64,000 bases of DNA from CAVQBP01 sp963710745. GTDB taxonomy: Bacteria > Bacteroidota > Ignavibacteria > Ignavibacteriales > Ignavibacteriaceae. The position numbers and the translations under genes are program-made. The DNA lies in the NCBI GenBank assembly GCA_963710745.1, contig CAVQBP010000029.1, positions 1 to 64,000 of the forward strand, read 5' to 3'. This document shows, piece after piece, positions 16,098-25,564 of this stretch. How positions within the stretch are numbered: the stretch's first letter is position 1; the number at the start of each line of letters is the position of its first letter. The notes under the pieces were generated by a model. The model was not told the origin of the DNA. It did not search any database and saw nothing but the letters and a program-made list of their open reading frames with translations.

Positions 16098-19000
16098 GTG
16101 GAAAGAAAAAAAGTAACTATCGATGGAAACGAAGCGGCGGCTTACGTTGCCTTTCATACTAACGAAGTAATAGCAATTTATCCTATCACACCATCGTCAA
16201 ACATGGGAGAATGGTGCGATGCATGGTCGGCACAAAATAAGAAAAATATCTGGGGAGAAACTCCTTCAGTAAGTGAACTTCAAAGTGAAGGCGGTGCTTC
16301 CGGTAGTGTTCACGGTGCTTTGCAAACAGGCGCATTGACTACAACTTTTACTGCTTCTCAAGGTCTTTTATTAATGATTCCAAACATGTATAAAATTGCC
16401 GGTGAATTAACATCTACTGTCTTTCATGTTTCAGCGCGTTCTGTGGCTGCACAGGCTTTGTCTATATTTGGCGACCATTCCGATGTAATGGCAGCGAGAA
16501 CTACAGGTTTTGGACTACTTTCTTCAAATTCTGTACAAGAAGTAATGGATTTTGCCCTAATTGCTCAGGCGTCAGCACTTGAAACCAGACTTCCGTTTGT
16601 CCATTTCTTCGATGGTTTCAGAACTTCTCATGAGGTAATGAAAATTGAACAGCTTTCAGTTGAAGATATGAAAGCTATGATTGATGATGAATTAGTTATT
16701 GCTCATCGCAAAAGAGCTCTGTCTCCGGATCGCCCTGTTATTAGAGGAACCGCACAGAATCCTGATGTTTTCTTCCAGGGAAGAGAAACTGTAAATTCAT
16801 TCTATTTGAAAGCTCCTGATATTGTCCAAAAACAAATGGACAAGTTTGCGAAGCTGGTTGGACGTCAATATCATTTATTTGATTATGTCGGCGCTCCGGA
16901 TGCTGAAAGAGTGGTTGTTATGATGGGCTCGGGAGCAGATGCTGCAGAAGAAACAGTTAGTTATCTTCAGAATAAAGAGGAAAAAGTCGGTTTAATAAAA
17001 GTTAGACTTTACCGTCCTTTTTCAATTGAGCATTTCATTGATGCTTTACCAAAGACAACAAAAGTGATTTCGGTATTAGATAGAACAAAAGAACCCGGTG
17101 CATCCGGTGAACCTCTTTATCTTGATGTGGTTAATGCTATCTCCGAAAAACATATAAATGGTGAATTACCTTTCAGTTATCCTAAAATTGTAGGCGGACG
17201 CTACGGACTTTCATCAAAAGAGTTTACCCCTGCTATGGTTAAAAGTGTTTTTGATGATGCAAAAAATCAAAAACCTAAAAATCACTTTACGTCTGGAATT
17301 AAAGATGATGTAACGAATACAAGTATTGATTTCGATGATCAATTCTCAGTTGAAGATAAAGAAACATTTAAAGGTAAATTTTATGGTTTAGGAGCCGATG
17401 GGACCGTTGGTGCAAATAAGAATTCTATTAAAATTATCGGTGAAGGTACAGATAATTTTGCACAGGGTTATTTTGTTTATGACTCAAAAAAATCCGGTTC
17501 AACTACAGTTTCTCATCTTCGTTTCGGGCCAAAGCCAATAAAATCCAGTTATTTAATTCATAAAGCTAATTTTATTGCATGTCATCAGCAGGTATTCCTT
17601 GAAAAAATGGATATGCTTGAGGATGCTGTTGAAGGAGCTACTTTCTTATTGAATACGCAGGTCTCACCTGATCAGGCCTGGGATTCGCTCCCGGAAAAAG
17701 TTCAAAAAGATCTTATCAGCAAGAAAATGAAATTATATGTTATTGATGCATATAAAGTAGCAAATGAAACAGGAATGGGAGTAAGAATCAATACAATCAT
17801 GCAGACTTGCTTCTTTGCTATATCAAATATCTTCCCGAAAGATGAAGCAATTGCAATGATCAAAAATTCCATTAAGAAAACTTATGGAGCAAAAGGTGAT
17901 AAAATTGTTCAGATGAACTTTAATGCTGTTGATCAGACTCTGGAAAACTTACATGAAGTGAAAGTTCCCGAAACAGTAACAAGCAAAACACAACTGCAGC
18001 CGGCGGTTATTGGAGATGATATCCCTGAGTTTGTTAAAGAAGTTACTGCACAAATTATCGAAGGACATGGAGATAGTATTCCTGTAAGCAAAATGCCTAT
18101 TGATGGTACATTTCCGGTTGGAACTGCAGCATATGAAAAAAGGAATATTGCTCTTGAAGTACCGGTATGGGATGAAGAAGTTTGTATTCAATGCAACAAG
18201 TGCGTTATTGTTTGTCCTCATGCTACAATCAGAGCAAAAGTATTTGATGAGAAGGAAATGAAAAATGCTCCTGCTTCATTCAAAGCTACTAAATATAAAG
18301 CTAAAGATTATGGTGAAGGAATGATGTATTCGCTTCAGGTTGCAGTTGAAGATTGTACAGGCTGCGGAATTTGCGTAGATATTTGTCCTGCAAAGAATAA
18401 GCAGGAAACAAAGCTCAAAGCAATAAATATGAATGATCAGATACCTCTGCGCGAACAGGAAAGAAAAAATTGGGACTTCTTCTTAACCTTACCTGAACTT
18501 GACAGAACAAAAGTAAGCGTTACAAAGGTTAAAGATTCCCAGTATTTACAGCCTTTATTTGAATTTTCTGGTGCTTGTTCTGGATGCGGCGAAACCCCTT
18601 ATGTTAAGCTGGTTAGCCAGTTGTTTGGTGACAGGGCAGTTATTGCAAATGCAACAGGATGCTCTTCGATTTACGGCGGAAATCTCCCGACAACTCCATG
18701 GTCAATGAACAAAGACGGAAGAGGACCTGCCTGGTCAAATTCTCTGTTCGAAGATAATGCTGAATTTGGATTTGGTTTCAGGCTGGCAATTGATAAACAT
18801 AATCTTCAGGCTAAAAATCTGCTGACAAAACTGGCCGGTGAAATCGGGGAAGATCTTGTAAATGGTTTGTTAAGTGCTGATCAAAAAGATGAAGCCGGAA
18901 TTTATGAGCAGAGAGAAAGAGCAACTGCATTAAATAAAAAGTTAAATGATTTATTAAGTTCAAACGGAAAAGAAAATATTAATGAAATAAAACATTTGTT

Positions 19001-19691
19001 AAGTCTTTCGGATTATTTGGTTAAGAAATCAGTATGGATTATGGGCGGTGACGGATGGGCCTATGATATTGGTTATGGCGGATTAGATCATGTTCTTGCT
19101 TCAGGCAGAAATGTGAATGTTTTGGTATTAGATACCGAAGTATATTCAAATACCGGCGGTCAGATGTCGAAATCGACGCCACGCGGCGCTGTTGCTAAAT
19201 TTGCTGCTGCAGGTAAACCGGTTGCGAAAAAGGATCTCGGATTGATGGCAATGTCTTATGGAAACGTTTATGTAGCTAAAGTGGCTATGGGTTCAAATGA
19301 TACTCAAACACTCAAGGCATTTCTTGAAGCTGAAGCTTATGATGGTCCATCTCTTATTATTGCATATAGTCATTGCATTGCTCACGGAATCGATATGGGA
19401 AGAGGAATGCAGAATCAAAAAGCTGCAGTTGATTCCGGTTATTGGCAGTTATACCGTTATAACCCGGATTTAAGCAAAGAAGGTAAAAACCCGTTTAAGC
19501 TTGAATCTAAAGGATTAAAAATCCCGTTAAAAGATTATGCATATATGGAAACCCGTTATAAAATGCTGACTAAAACTCACCCGGATAGGGCTGAACGGCT
19601 TATGGAAGAAGCTCAGAAAGATGTAGTTGATAAATGGAAAACTTATGAAGGATTGAATGCGAATAATCCTAATGAATCTAAGAATAATTAA
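16098..19691 (+). CDS. nifJ: Pyruvate:ferredoxin (flavodoxin) oxidoreductase
   Basis: This 1197-residue single-chain PFOR has the usual length for the fused enzyme. It opens with the pyrimidine-binding domain (AAYVAFHTNEVIAIYPITPSS). It then carries the gamma domain, two 4Fe-4S motifs at about residues 695 (CIQCNKCVIVCPH) and 752 (CTGCGICVDICP), and a C-terminal thiamine diphosphate domain with CSGCGETPYVK and GGDGWAYDIGYGG. It converts pyruvate and CoA to acetyl-CoA and CO2, reducing ferredoxin. The start is GTG, six bases after AAGGG. A strong terminator ends the transcript. An oxygen-sensitive enzyme of this kind points to anaerobic growth. Confidence 0.97.
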   Translation: MERKKVTIDGNEAAAYVAFHTNEVIAIYPITPSSNMGEWCDAWSAQNKKNIWGETPSVSELQSEGGASGSVHGALQTGALTTTFTASQGLLLMIPNMYKIAGELTSTVFHVSARSVAAQALSIFGDHSDVMAARTTGFGLLSSNSVQEVMDFALIAQASALETRLPFVHFFDGFRTSHEVMKIEQLSVEDMKAMIDDELVIAHRKRALSPDRPVIRGTAQNPDVFFQGRETVNSFYLKAPDIVQKQMDKFAKLVGRQYHLFDYVGAPDAERVVVMMGSGADAAEETVSYLQNKEEKVGLIKVRLYRPFSIEHFIDALPKTTKVISVLDRTKEPGASGEPLYLDVVNAISEKHINGELPFSYPKIVGGRYGLSSKEFTPAMVKSVFDDAKNQKPKNHFTSGIKDDVTNTSIDFDDQFSVEDKETFKGKFYGLGADGTVGANKNSIKIIGEGTDNFAQGYFVYDSKKSGSTTVSHLRFGPKPIKSSYLIHKANFIACHQQVFLEKMDMLEDAVEGATFLLNTQVSPDQAWDSLPEKVQKDLISKKMKLYVIDAYKVANETGMGVRINTIMQTCFFAISNIFPKDEAIAMIKNSIKKTYGAKGDKIVQMNFNAVDQTLENLHEVKVPETVTSKTQLQPAVIGDDIPEFVKEVTAQIIEGHGDSIPVSKMPIDGTFPVGTAAYEKRNIALEVPVWDEEVCIQCNKCVIVCPHATIRAKVFDEKEMKNAPASFKATKYKAKDYGEGMMYSLQVAVEDCTGCGICVDICPAKNKQETKLKAINMNDQIPLREQERKNWDFFLTLPELDRTKVSVTKVKDSQYLQPLFEFSGACSGCGETPYVKLVSQLFGDRAVIANATGCSSIYGGNLPTTPWSMNKDGRGPAWSNSLFEDNAEFGFGFRLAIDKHNLQAKNLLTKLAGEIGEDLVNGLLSADQKDEAGIYEQRERATALNKKLNDLLSSNGKENINEIKHLLSLSDYLVKKSVWIMGGDGWAYDIGYGGLDHVLASGRNVNVLVLDTEVYSNTGGQMSKSTPRGAVAKFAAAGKPVAKKDLGLMAMSYGNVYVAKVAMGSNDTQTLKAFLEAEAYDGPSLIIAYSHCIAHGIDMGRGMQNQKAAVDSGYWQLYRYNPDLSKEGKNPFKLESKGLKIPLKDYAYMETRYKMLTKTHPDRAERLMEEAQKDVVDKWKTYEGLNANNPNESKNN

Positions 19692-19701
19692 CTATGAACT
19701 T

Positions 19702-19736
19702 AAGCTGCCTTATCCAAAAACATAAGGCAGCTTTTT
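19702..19736 (+). terminator. Intrinsic terminator of nifJ
   Basis: A perfect 12-bp stem, AAGCTGCCTTAT (19702-19713) with its complement (19722-19733), has an eight-base loop and a TTTTT tract. It starts ten bases after the nifJ stop codon. Confidence 0.9.
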
Positions 19737-19763
19737 ATAACGATAAAATGAGGGCATAAAAAT

Positions 19764-20426
19764 ATGAGTGAAAACAACGGAGTTAAAACAGGTATACCAT
19801 TAATTGGTGAGAAATTTCCTGAACTTACTGTTCAGACAACAAAAGGTGTAATCAGTATTCCTAATGATTTCAAGGATAAATGGGTAGTGCTATTTAGTCA
19901 TCCTGCGGATTTTACACCTGTTTGTACAACAGAGTTTGTAGCTTTTGCTAAAAGAAATGAAAAATTCAAAAAGCTTAATGCAGAACTTATCGGTTTATCT
20001 ATCGATCAGGTCTTCTCGCATATTAAATGGATTGAATGGATTAAAGATAAGTTGGATATTGAAATTCCTTTCCCTGTTATTGCGGATCATTCGGGGAATG
20101 TTGCCGCTAAGCTTGGAATGATTCATCCCAATAAGGAAACAAACACTGTAAGAGCTGTATTCCTAATCGATCCCAAAGGCACTATTCGTCTTATAATCTA
20201 TTATCCACAGGAAATCGGGAGGCAGGTGGATGAAATATTAAGGGCATTAAATGCATTACAGATTGCTGATGCTAAGAAGGTTGCACTTCCTGAGAACTGG
20301 CCGAATAATGAATTAATCGGTGATAAAGTTATTAATCCGCCTCCGAAAGATGTAGCTGGTGCTGAAGAAAGATTAAAAAAAGGAGAAGGCTACGATTGGT
20401 GGTTTACATTTAAGAATCTGAATTGA
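19764..20426 (+). CDS. Peroxiredoxin, 1-Cys Prx6-type
   Basis: This 220-residue peroxiredoxin has the peroxidatic motif HPADFTPVCTTEF near residue 51 and the long C-terminal extension of the Prx6 group (ending GYDWWFTFKNLN). There is no second Cys anywhere in the chain. Archaeal and bacterial relatives often have a resolving Cys near the WW; here Phe/Thr occupy that spot, so it should act as a 1-Cys enzyme. It follows PFOR by 72 bases but sits behind the PFOR terminator. Protection of the oxygen-sensitive PFOR is a reasonable inference. Confidence 0.92.
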   Translation: MSENNGVKTGIPLIGEKFPELTVQTTKGVISIPNDFKDKWVVLFSHPADFTPVCTTEFVAFAKRNEKFKKLNAELIGLSIDQVFSHIKWIEWIKDKLDIEIPFPVIADHSGNVAAKLGMIHPNKETNTVRAVFLIDPKGTIRLIIYYPQEIGRQVDEILRALNALQIADAKKVALPENWPNNELIGDKVINPPPKDVAGAEERLKKGEGYDWWFTFKNLN

Positions 20427-20468
20427 ATTATATTTAACTAAAATAAAGATAATGAAATAATTTGAGAA

Positions 20469-20497
20469 CCTGGTTTCGCTTGAGATGCTTCGCCAGG
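20469..20497. repeat. REP-like palindrome
   Basis: CCTGGTTTCGCTTGAGATGCTTCGCCAGG has CCTGG/CCAGG ends around a TTCGCTTGAG...GCTTCG core. It resembles the module at 9830-9855. It lies in the gap between the peroxiredoxin and the dihydroorotate-dehydrogenase-like gene. Confidence 0.5.
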
Positions 20498-20653
20498 CAA
20501 GCAAGAATTAACGATTTTTGATTCAAGAGTTTTTAATTGTCGAGGGAAAATCTAAAATCATAATTCGTTAATCGATATTCTGAGATCAGTAATATCAGTG
20601 AATTATTAAAAAATTTGGCTAAGAATTATTATATACTTTCATAGGGAAAAATT

Positions 20654-21643
20654 ATGGATCTTACAACAAAATATTTAGGCCTGGATTTAAAAAATCCTAT
20701 CGTCCCGTCGGCAGGACCTTTAACCGATAAAGTTGATAAAATTAAAACTTTGGAAGATGCCGGTGCAGCAGCTGTTGTTTTATATTCTTTATTTGAGGAA
20801 GAAATTGAACATGATCAGCTTGAGCTTTACCAGCGTACTACAAGTACACAGGAAGTTTATTCTGAAAGTGTGGATTTTTTCCCGGAACCTTTTGTATATA
20901 AAACGGGGCCTGAAGAATATCTAAATCATATACAGAAAACGAAAGCTGCTGTAGATATCCCGGTAATTGCAAGCTTGAATGGAAAGTCACTCGGCGGCTG
21001 GATTGAATACGCTAAAAAAATTGAACAGGCGGGAGCCGATGCCCTTGAACTAAATATTTACATGCTGGCGACTGATCCTAAAAAACCTTCAAATGAAATT
21101 GAAAAACTTTACATCGATATTGTAAAAGAAGTAAAACTGAATGTAAATATTCCCATTGCCGTTAAGATGCATCCTTTCTTTAGCTCCGTATCGCGGATGG
21201 CTGAAGAGTTTGTAAATGTTGGTGCAGACGGACTTGTTTTATTTAACCGTTTTTACCAGCCTGATATCGACCTAGAAAAATTGGAAGTTGTACCTACTGT
21301 TCTTTTAAGCACACCAATGGATATGAGACTTCCTCTAAGATGGATTGGAATTTTATATGGCAAAATTAAAGCCGATCTTGCTGCAACAAGCGGAATATCA
21401 AACGAAAAAGATGCACTTAAGATGATTATGGCAGGAGCAACTGTCGTACAAATGCTTTCATCTTTATTAAAATTCGGCGCAAACCATATTTCAGAAGTAC
21501 TAACCAATATGGTATACTGGATGGAAATTAATGAATATGAATCTCTTAACCAGATGCGTGGAAGCATGAGCCATCTTAAGACTGCTGATCCATCTCAATT
21601 TGAACGGGCTAACTATATGAAAATGCTTCATTCTTATAAATAA
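20654..21643 (+). CDS. Dihydroorotate dehydrogenase-like flavoprotein
   Basis: This 329-residue TIM-barrel protein resembles class 1 dihydroorotate dehydrogenases: TTKYLGLDLKNPIVPSAGPL at the start, PVIASLNG near residue 102, ALELNIY and VKMHPFF in the middle, and GATVVQMLSS near the FMN phosphate site. This subfamily is annotated only as DHODH-like. It lacks the usual catalytic Cys/Ser loop of true PyrD enzymes, so pyrimidine synthesis should not be assumed. It is often found close to PFOR genes, as here. Confidence 0.8.
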   Translation: MDLTTKYLGLDLKNPIVPSAGPLTDKVDKIKTLEDAGAAAVVLYSLFEEEIEHDQLELYQRTTSTQEVYSESVDFFPEPFVYKTGPEEYLNHIQKTKAAVDIPVIASLNGKSLGGWIEYAKKIEQAGADALELNIYMLATDPKKPSNEIEKLYIDIVKEVKLNVNIPIAVKMHPFFSSVSRMAEEFVNVGADGLVLFNRFYQPDIDLEKLEVVPTVLLSTPMDMRLPLRWIGILYGKIKADLAATSGISNEKDALKMIMAGATVVQMLSSLLKFGANHISEVLTNMVYWMEINEYESLNQMRGSMSHLKTADPSQFERANYMKMLHSYK

Positions 21644-21715
21644 ATCTTCTTGTAAGCGCGTAGTATATTTTGTTTTGGGAAAAGATAATAGTATTTAGTA
21701 TTTAATTTAATATAG

Positions 21716-23176
21716 ATGAGCGTAATAGAAACCCTTTCCAAAAAATTCAATCTGGATTTTAGTCTTCTTGATGAATTTTATGATATGTGTCTTATTATTT
21801 CAAATGATTTTGAAGTCTTGAATTATAATAAGTCATTTTGTAAAATTGCAGATGTTGACGGACATGGTGTAAAAGGAGAAAATTTTTTAGATTTAATTGA
21901 TGAATCATACAGGAAAAAAGTTCAATCTTTTTTTGAGGAATGCAAAAAGGATAACGATAGTAAAAATTTCATAACCAAGTTTCATATTTTTAACCGTTTT
22001 TATGATATAGATTTGTTTGTTTCACCTGCCGAAAAAGATTCTTATTCAAAAAATCAGCATTTGTTTGTTATTGCCAGAGATATTACTGAAGAGAGAAAGA
22101 AGGAGCTGGAGTTATTACGGTTTTATAATATTGCCGAAAAAACGATATTCCCTCTGGTTATTACAAACCTTGATGGAAATATGATTTACGTTAATCCTGC
22201 ATACCTGACGGCAAGCGGCTATTCGAAAGAAGAGGTGCTCGGTAAAAATCCTAATGTCTTTGGAAGCGGCAGGCAATCCAAAAAGTTCTGGAAAAAAATG
22301 TGGGATACTGTAAGAGGCGGTAAAGTCTGGGTGGGTGAAGTTGAAAACAGAAGAAAGAATGGTGAACCATTTTACGCTCAATTAATGATATCGCCGATTG
22401 TTGATCATAATCATCAGGTAACAGGTTTCTTTGGTGTTCACAGGGATTTGTCGGATAAAAAATTATTAGAGAAGCAGTTGATTCATACTCAGAAAATGGA
22501 AAGCATCGGGACGCTTGCCGCCGGTGTAGCGCACGAAGTAGGAAATCCCCTGGCTTCAATTTCGGCATTAGTGCAGGTTGTGTTAAGAACAACAGATGAT
22601 TTTTTTGTTAAAGAAAAATTAGAATTAATTAAAGGACAGGTTACAAGGATTTCTAAAATTATAAGGGATTTAGTAGATTTCTCCCGTCCTTCAAATTATG
22701 AATTAAAGCTCACTGATTTAAATCAGTTGCTAAACGAATCAATCAATATTACAAGAGTGGGCAAAAAAGCTAAAGATATTGAATTTGAAATTAATTTAAA
22801 TGAAAAAATCCCTTTGTTCCCTTTGATACCTGATCAGATTGAACAGGTATTCTTAAATATACTCTTGAATGCTGTAGATGCAATTGTTGAGAAAGAGAAT
22901 TATTACGGAGCTAAAAAAATTGTTGTAACATCCAGTATGGATGATGATTATGTTACTATTAAGTTTGCTGATTCGGGCAAAGGAATGACGGACGAAGAAT
23001 TAGGTAAAGTTTTTGAACCTTTTTTTACTACGAAAAGAGAAGGTATAGGAACCGGCCTCGGACTTTGGATTAGCTATGGAATTATTAAAAGCTTTGAAGG
23101 TAAAATCTCCGTTGAAAGTGAAAATGGAGTAGGCTCAACTTTTACAATTAAATTACCATTTAACAGAAAGATATAA
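21716..23176 (+). CDS. PAS-domain sensor histidine kinase (NtrB type)
   Basis: This 486-residue cytoplasmic kinase has no membrane helix. Two PAS regions occupy residues about 15-125 and 140-250; the second has NLDGNMIYVNPAYLTASGYS and ENRRKNGEPF. The H-box is LAAGVAHEVGNPLASI near residue 268, followed by the N-box LNILLNAVDAI, G1 DSGKGM, the FEPFFTTK F-box and G2 GIGTGLGL. The response regulator gene starts one base after the stop, so the two form a pair. The AHEVGNPL form of the H-box is typical of kinases partnered with sigma-54 activators. The signal is probably intracellular redox or a small ligand. Confidence 0.92.
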   Translation: MSVIETLSKKFNLDFSLLDEFYDMCLIISNDFEVLNYNKSFCKIADVDGHGVKGENFLDLIDESYRKKVQSFFEECKKDNDSKNFITKFHIFNRFYDIDLFVSPAEKDSYSKNQHLFVIARDITEERKKELELLRFYNIAEKTIFPLVITNLDGNMIYVNPAYLTASGYSKEEVLGKNPNVFGSGRQSKKFWKKMWDTVRGGKVWVGEVENRRKNGEPFYAQLMISPIVDHNHQVTGFFGVHRDLSDKKLLEKQLIHTQKMESIGTLAAGVAHEVGNPLASISALVQVVLRTTDDFFVKEKLELIKGQVTRISKIIRDLVDFSRPSNYELKLTDLNQLLNESINITRVGKKAKDIEFEINLNEKIPLFPLIPDQIEQVFLNILLNAVDAIVEKENYYGAKKIVVTSSMDDDYVTIKFADSGKGMTDEELGKVFEPFFTTKREGIGTGLGLWISYGIIKSFEGKISVESENGVGSTFTIKLPFNRKI

Positions 23177-23177
23177 A

Positions 23178-24530
23178 ATGGCTGAAAAAATTTTAATAGT
23201 TGATGATGAAAAAATAATACGTGAATCTCTTTCCTATATTCTTAAGAAAGAAGGATATGATGTTGAAGAAGCTGAAAATGGTTTGGCTGCCCACGAAATG
23301 CTGCTGAAAAACTCCTACGACCTGGTAGTTACTGATCTTGAAATGCCCGGTATGAAAGGGATTGAATTACTTGAAAGAATAAAGCAGTTAAACATTCAGA
23401 CTTCTGTTATAATTATTACGGCTTTTGGCTCTCTCAACACTGCAATTTCAGCCTTAAGGAATGGAGCCAGCGATTATATATTGAAACCGGTTGAATTTGA
23501 CGAAATTATTTTGAAGATCAAAAAATTATTTGATATTAGGAATCTTTTACTTGAAAACAGAATATTAAGAAATGAAATACAAAGAAATTATGATTTTGAA
23601 AATATTATTGGTAAAAGTCCTGCAATAAAAAAAATATATGATATGATCCAGGCTGTATCCGAAACAGATAGCACGGTACTGATTGTAGGAAAGAGCGGAA
23701 CAGGAAAAGAATTAGTTGCCCGCGCATTACATTATAATAGTAACAGGAAAAATAAACCGTTTATTGCTTTCAACTGCGGTGCCATTGCCGAGAATCTGGT
23801 CGAGAGTGAATTATTCGGACATAAAAAAGGTGCTTTTACCGGTGCATTATATGACAAAGAAGGTTTTGTAAAAGCTGCAGATAAAGGAACTCTCTTTCTG
23901 GATGAAATAAGTGAAATGCCCTTACAGCTACAGGTAAAATTTTTGAGAGTTCTTCAGGAAAAAGAGTTTACCCCGGTCGGACAAACTTCGACAACTAAAG
24001 TGGATGTTAGGATTATTGCTTCAACTAACAGGGATTTAAAAGAAGAAATTAAAGCCGGTAGATTTCGTGAAGATCTTTATTACAGGTTAAATGTAATTGA
24101 AATGCAGCTCCCTTCACTAAAAGAAAGGGAAGAGGATATTCCGCTTCTTGCGGATCATTTCCTTGATAAATATAGAAAGGAGATGAATAGAAATATTAAA
24201 GGCTTCGATAGTGAAGCTATCCACGTGCTTATAAGCCATGAATGGAAGGGAGAAATAAGGGAACTGGAGAATATTGTAGAACGAGCAGTTATCTTTTGTA
24301 AGAAAGATTTTATTTCTATAAATGATCTGCCCGATTCTTTCCGGGAAATAAAATTCTCAAAAGTCAATTCAACAGGTTCACTGGAAAGCTCGGTAAGAAA
24401 CTTTGAAAGAGAATTTATTCTCAAAGTTTTGGATAGTAATGAATATGACAAAGAATTAACGGCTAAACAGCTTCAGGTAGGTCTTTCAACTTTATACAGA
24501 AAGCTTAAAGAGCTTGATATTAAAGCCTAA
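23178..24530 (+). CDS. Sigma-54-dependent response regulator (NtrC family)
   Basis: The 450 residues contain a receiver domain with the phosphorylated Asp in VVTDLEMPG (near 54) and Lys in YILKPVE. The AAA+ domain has Walker A GKSGTGKE, the sigma-54 loop ELFGHKKGAFTGA, Walker B GTLFLDEISEMP and the arginine-finger region REDLYYRLNVIEMQLP. A short Fis-like helix-turn-helix (TAKQLQVGLSTLYRKLKEL) ends the protein. All elements for sigma-54 activation are intact. A sigma-54-like promoter 140 bases after this gene, at 24670-24684, is an obvious candidate target. Confidence 0.95.
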   Translation: MAEKILIVDDEKIIRESLSYILKKEGYDVEEAENGLAAHEMLLKNSYDLVVTDLEMPGMKGIELLERIKQLNIQTSVIIITAFGSLNTAISALRNGASDYILKPVEFDEIILKIKKLFDIRNLLLENRILRNEIQRNYDFENIIGKSPAIKKIYDMIQAVSETDSTVLIVGKSGTGKELVARALHYNSNRKNKPFIAFNCGAIAENLVESELFGHKKGAFTGALYDKEGFVKAADKGTLFLDEISEMPLQLQVKFLRVLQEKEFTPVGQTSTTKVDVRIIASTNRDLKEEIKAGRFREDLYYRLNVIEMQLPSLKEREEDIPLLADHFLDKYRKEMNRNIKGFDSEAIHVLISHEWKGEIRELENIVERAVIFCKKDFISINDLPDSFREIKFSKVNSTGSLESSVRNFEREFILKVLDSNEYDKELTAKQLQVGLSTLYRKLKELDIKA

Positions 24531-24669
24531 TGTATAATCTGCTTCTCAGATCATGTAAATATTTTTCACGAGCAAGAATCAATGCCCTCCATTTTATTCT
24601 CAAATTTGAAAAAATTGATAATTTTGACTTCTATTCAATGCACGCTCTTTTTTGATTATCAAAAATAGT

Positions 24670-24684
24670 TGGCACATAAATAGC
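24670..24684 (+). promoter_or_regulatory. Sigma-54-type promoter before the lone receiver gene
   Basis: TGGCAC-ATAAA-TAGC has the GG and GC of the -24/-12 elements at exactly the required spacing (consensus TGGCAC-N5-TTGC). Transcription would start near 24696, leaving a short leader to the ATG at 24724. A sigma-54 activator is encoded just upstream. Confidence 0.6.
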
Positions 24685-24723
24685 GTAAGAAATTAAGCTA
24701 ATTTATATGATTTAATAGCTTTT

Positions 24724-25086
24724 ATGAAGAAAATAATTTTATATAGTTCAGATTTTACTATGAGTTTCAGTCTTTTAATGTATTTAAAAGACAGATATAA
24801 TATTACTGTCAGCACCGATAATGATGATTTACTTAAGATAGTAAAATGCACAAAATTTGACCTTGTGCTTTTGGATATGGAGCCTTCGAATAAAACTGAA
24901 AAATTATGTGAAGATATTAAAACTACTAATCCCGGAATTCCGATTGTTTTAATATACGTTTTTAAAAATCAGAATAAGGAATTTGATCTGAAGATCAGAA
25001 AATTTGCAGATTTTATTTTCTACAAACCGTTCGACCTTAACGAGGTTACTAAGGAACTCTCCGCTCTTACAGGAACCTACAACTAA
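24724..25086 (+). CDS. Stand-alone, atypical receiver-domain protein
   Basis: This 120-residue single domain follows the CheY fold, with the candidate phospho-Asp in FDLVLLDMEPS near residue 57 and the conserved Lys in FIFYKPFD. The usual acidic pair after strand 1 is reduced to one Asp (LYSSDF), and the Thr/Ser after strand 4 is replaced (VLIYVFKN). Phosphorylation may be weak or absent. It lies behind a sigma-54-like promoter and ahead of the cytochrome block. The context suggests a link between the NtrB/NtrC pair and the electron-transfer genes. Confidence 0.75.
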   Translation: MKKIILYSSDFTMSFSLLMYLKDRYNITVSTDNDDLLKIVKCTKFDLVLLDMEPSNKTEKLCEDIKTTNPGIPIVLIYVFKNQNKEFDLKIRKFADFIFYKPFDLNEVTKELSALTGTYN

Positions 25087-25355
25087 ATATTTCCAACAAT
25101 AGTTTCCAGGTTATTCAACTTCGCGAACATTTATACGAATAATAATAATTTTCAAATGTTAAAATGAAGCATTTTTATTTGCTTCTTATATATAGAAATC
25201 TCAAAATTATTGTTTCCCATTATTGAGAAATTTGTTTTGAGTATATTTAATAATTCTACAAAAAAGGAATTTATTCACGGCATACTCTTTGAGAAAACAA
25301 TGGGACTTCAGTAAAATGCTGGTTAAACATTATTAAATATTCTGAGGAAATTATT

Positions 25356-25430
25356 ATGAAAAGCTTGCTGCTTTATATATTGTTTATTTTTTCAATGGTT
25401 GCTCTTTACGGAATAGCATTTTCTTTTTAA
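25356..25430 (+). CDS. 24-residue single-helix membrane peptide
   Basis: ATG 25356 has GAGGA about seven bases upstream, and the frame encodes MKSLLLYILFIFSMVALYGI and a short AFSF tail. Almost every residue after Lys 2 is hydrophobic, as in small subunits of respiratory complexes such as CydX. It stands 134 bases before the 13-heme cytochrome gene, which opens the bc-type block. The remaining sequence between 25087 and 25564 is AT-rich and shows no other feature. Expression is unproven. Confidence 0.45.
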   Translation: MKSLLLYILFIFSMVALYGIAFSF

Positions 25431-25564
25431 TAAATGTTCGAATTATTTTTAGAAGTTATTAATTTGGGAAAGATTTTTTACGGTTCTTTTTCGAGGCTTG
25501 CTCGGGATTCAAAAATTTTAAAAACTTTCGACCTATTTATTCACAATTTGCTCTACTTATAATT

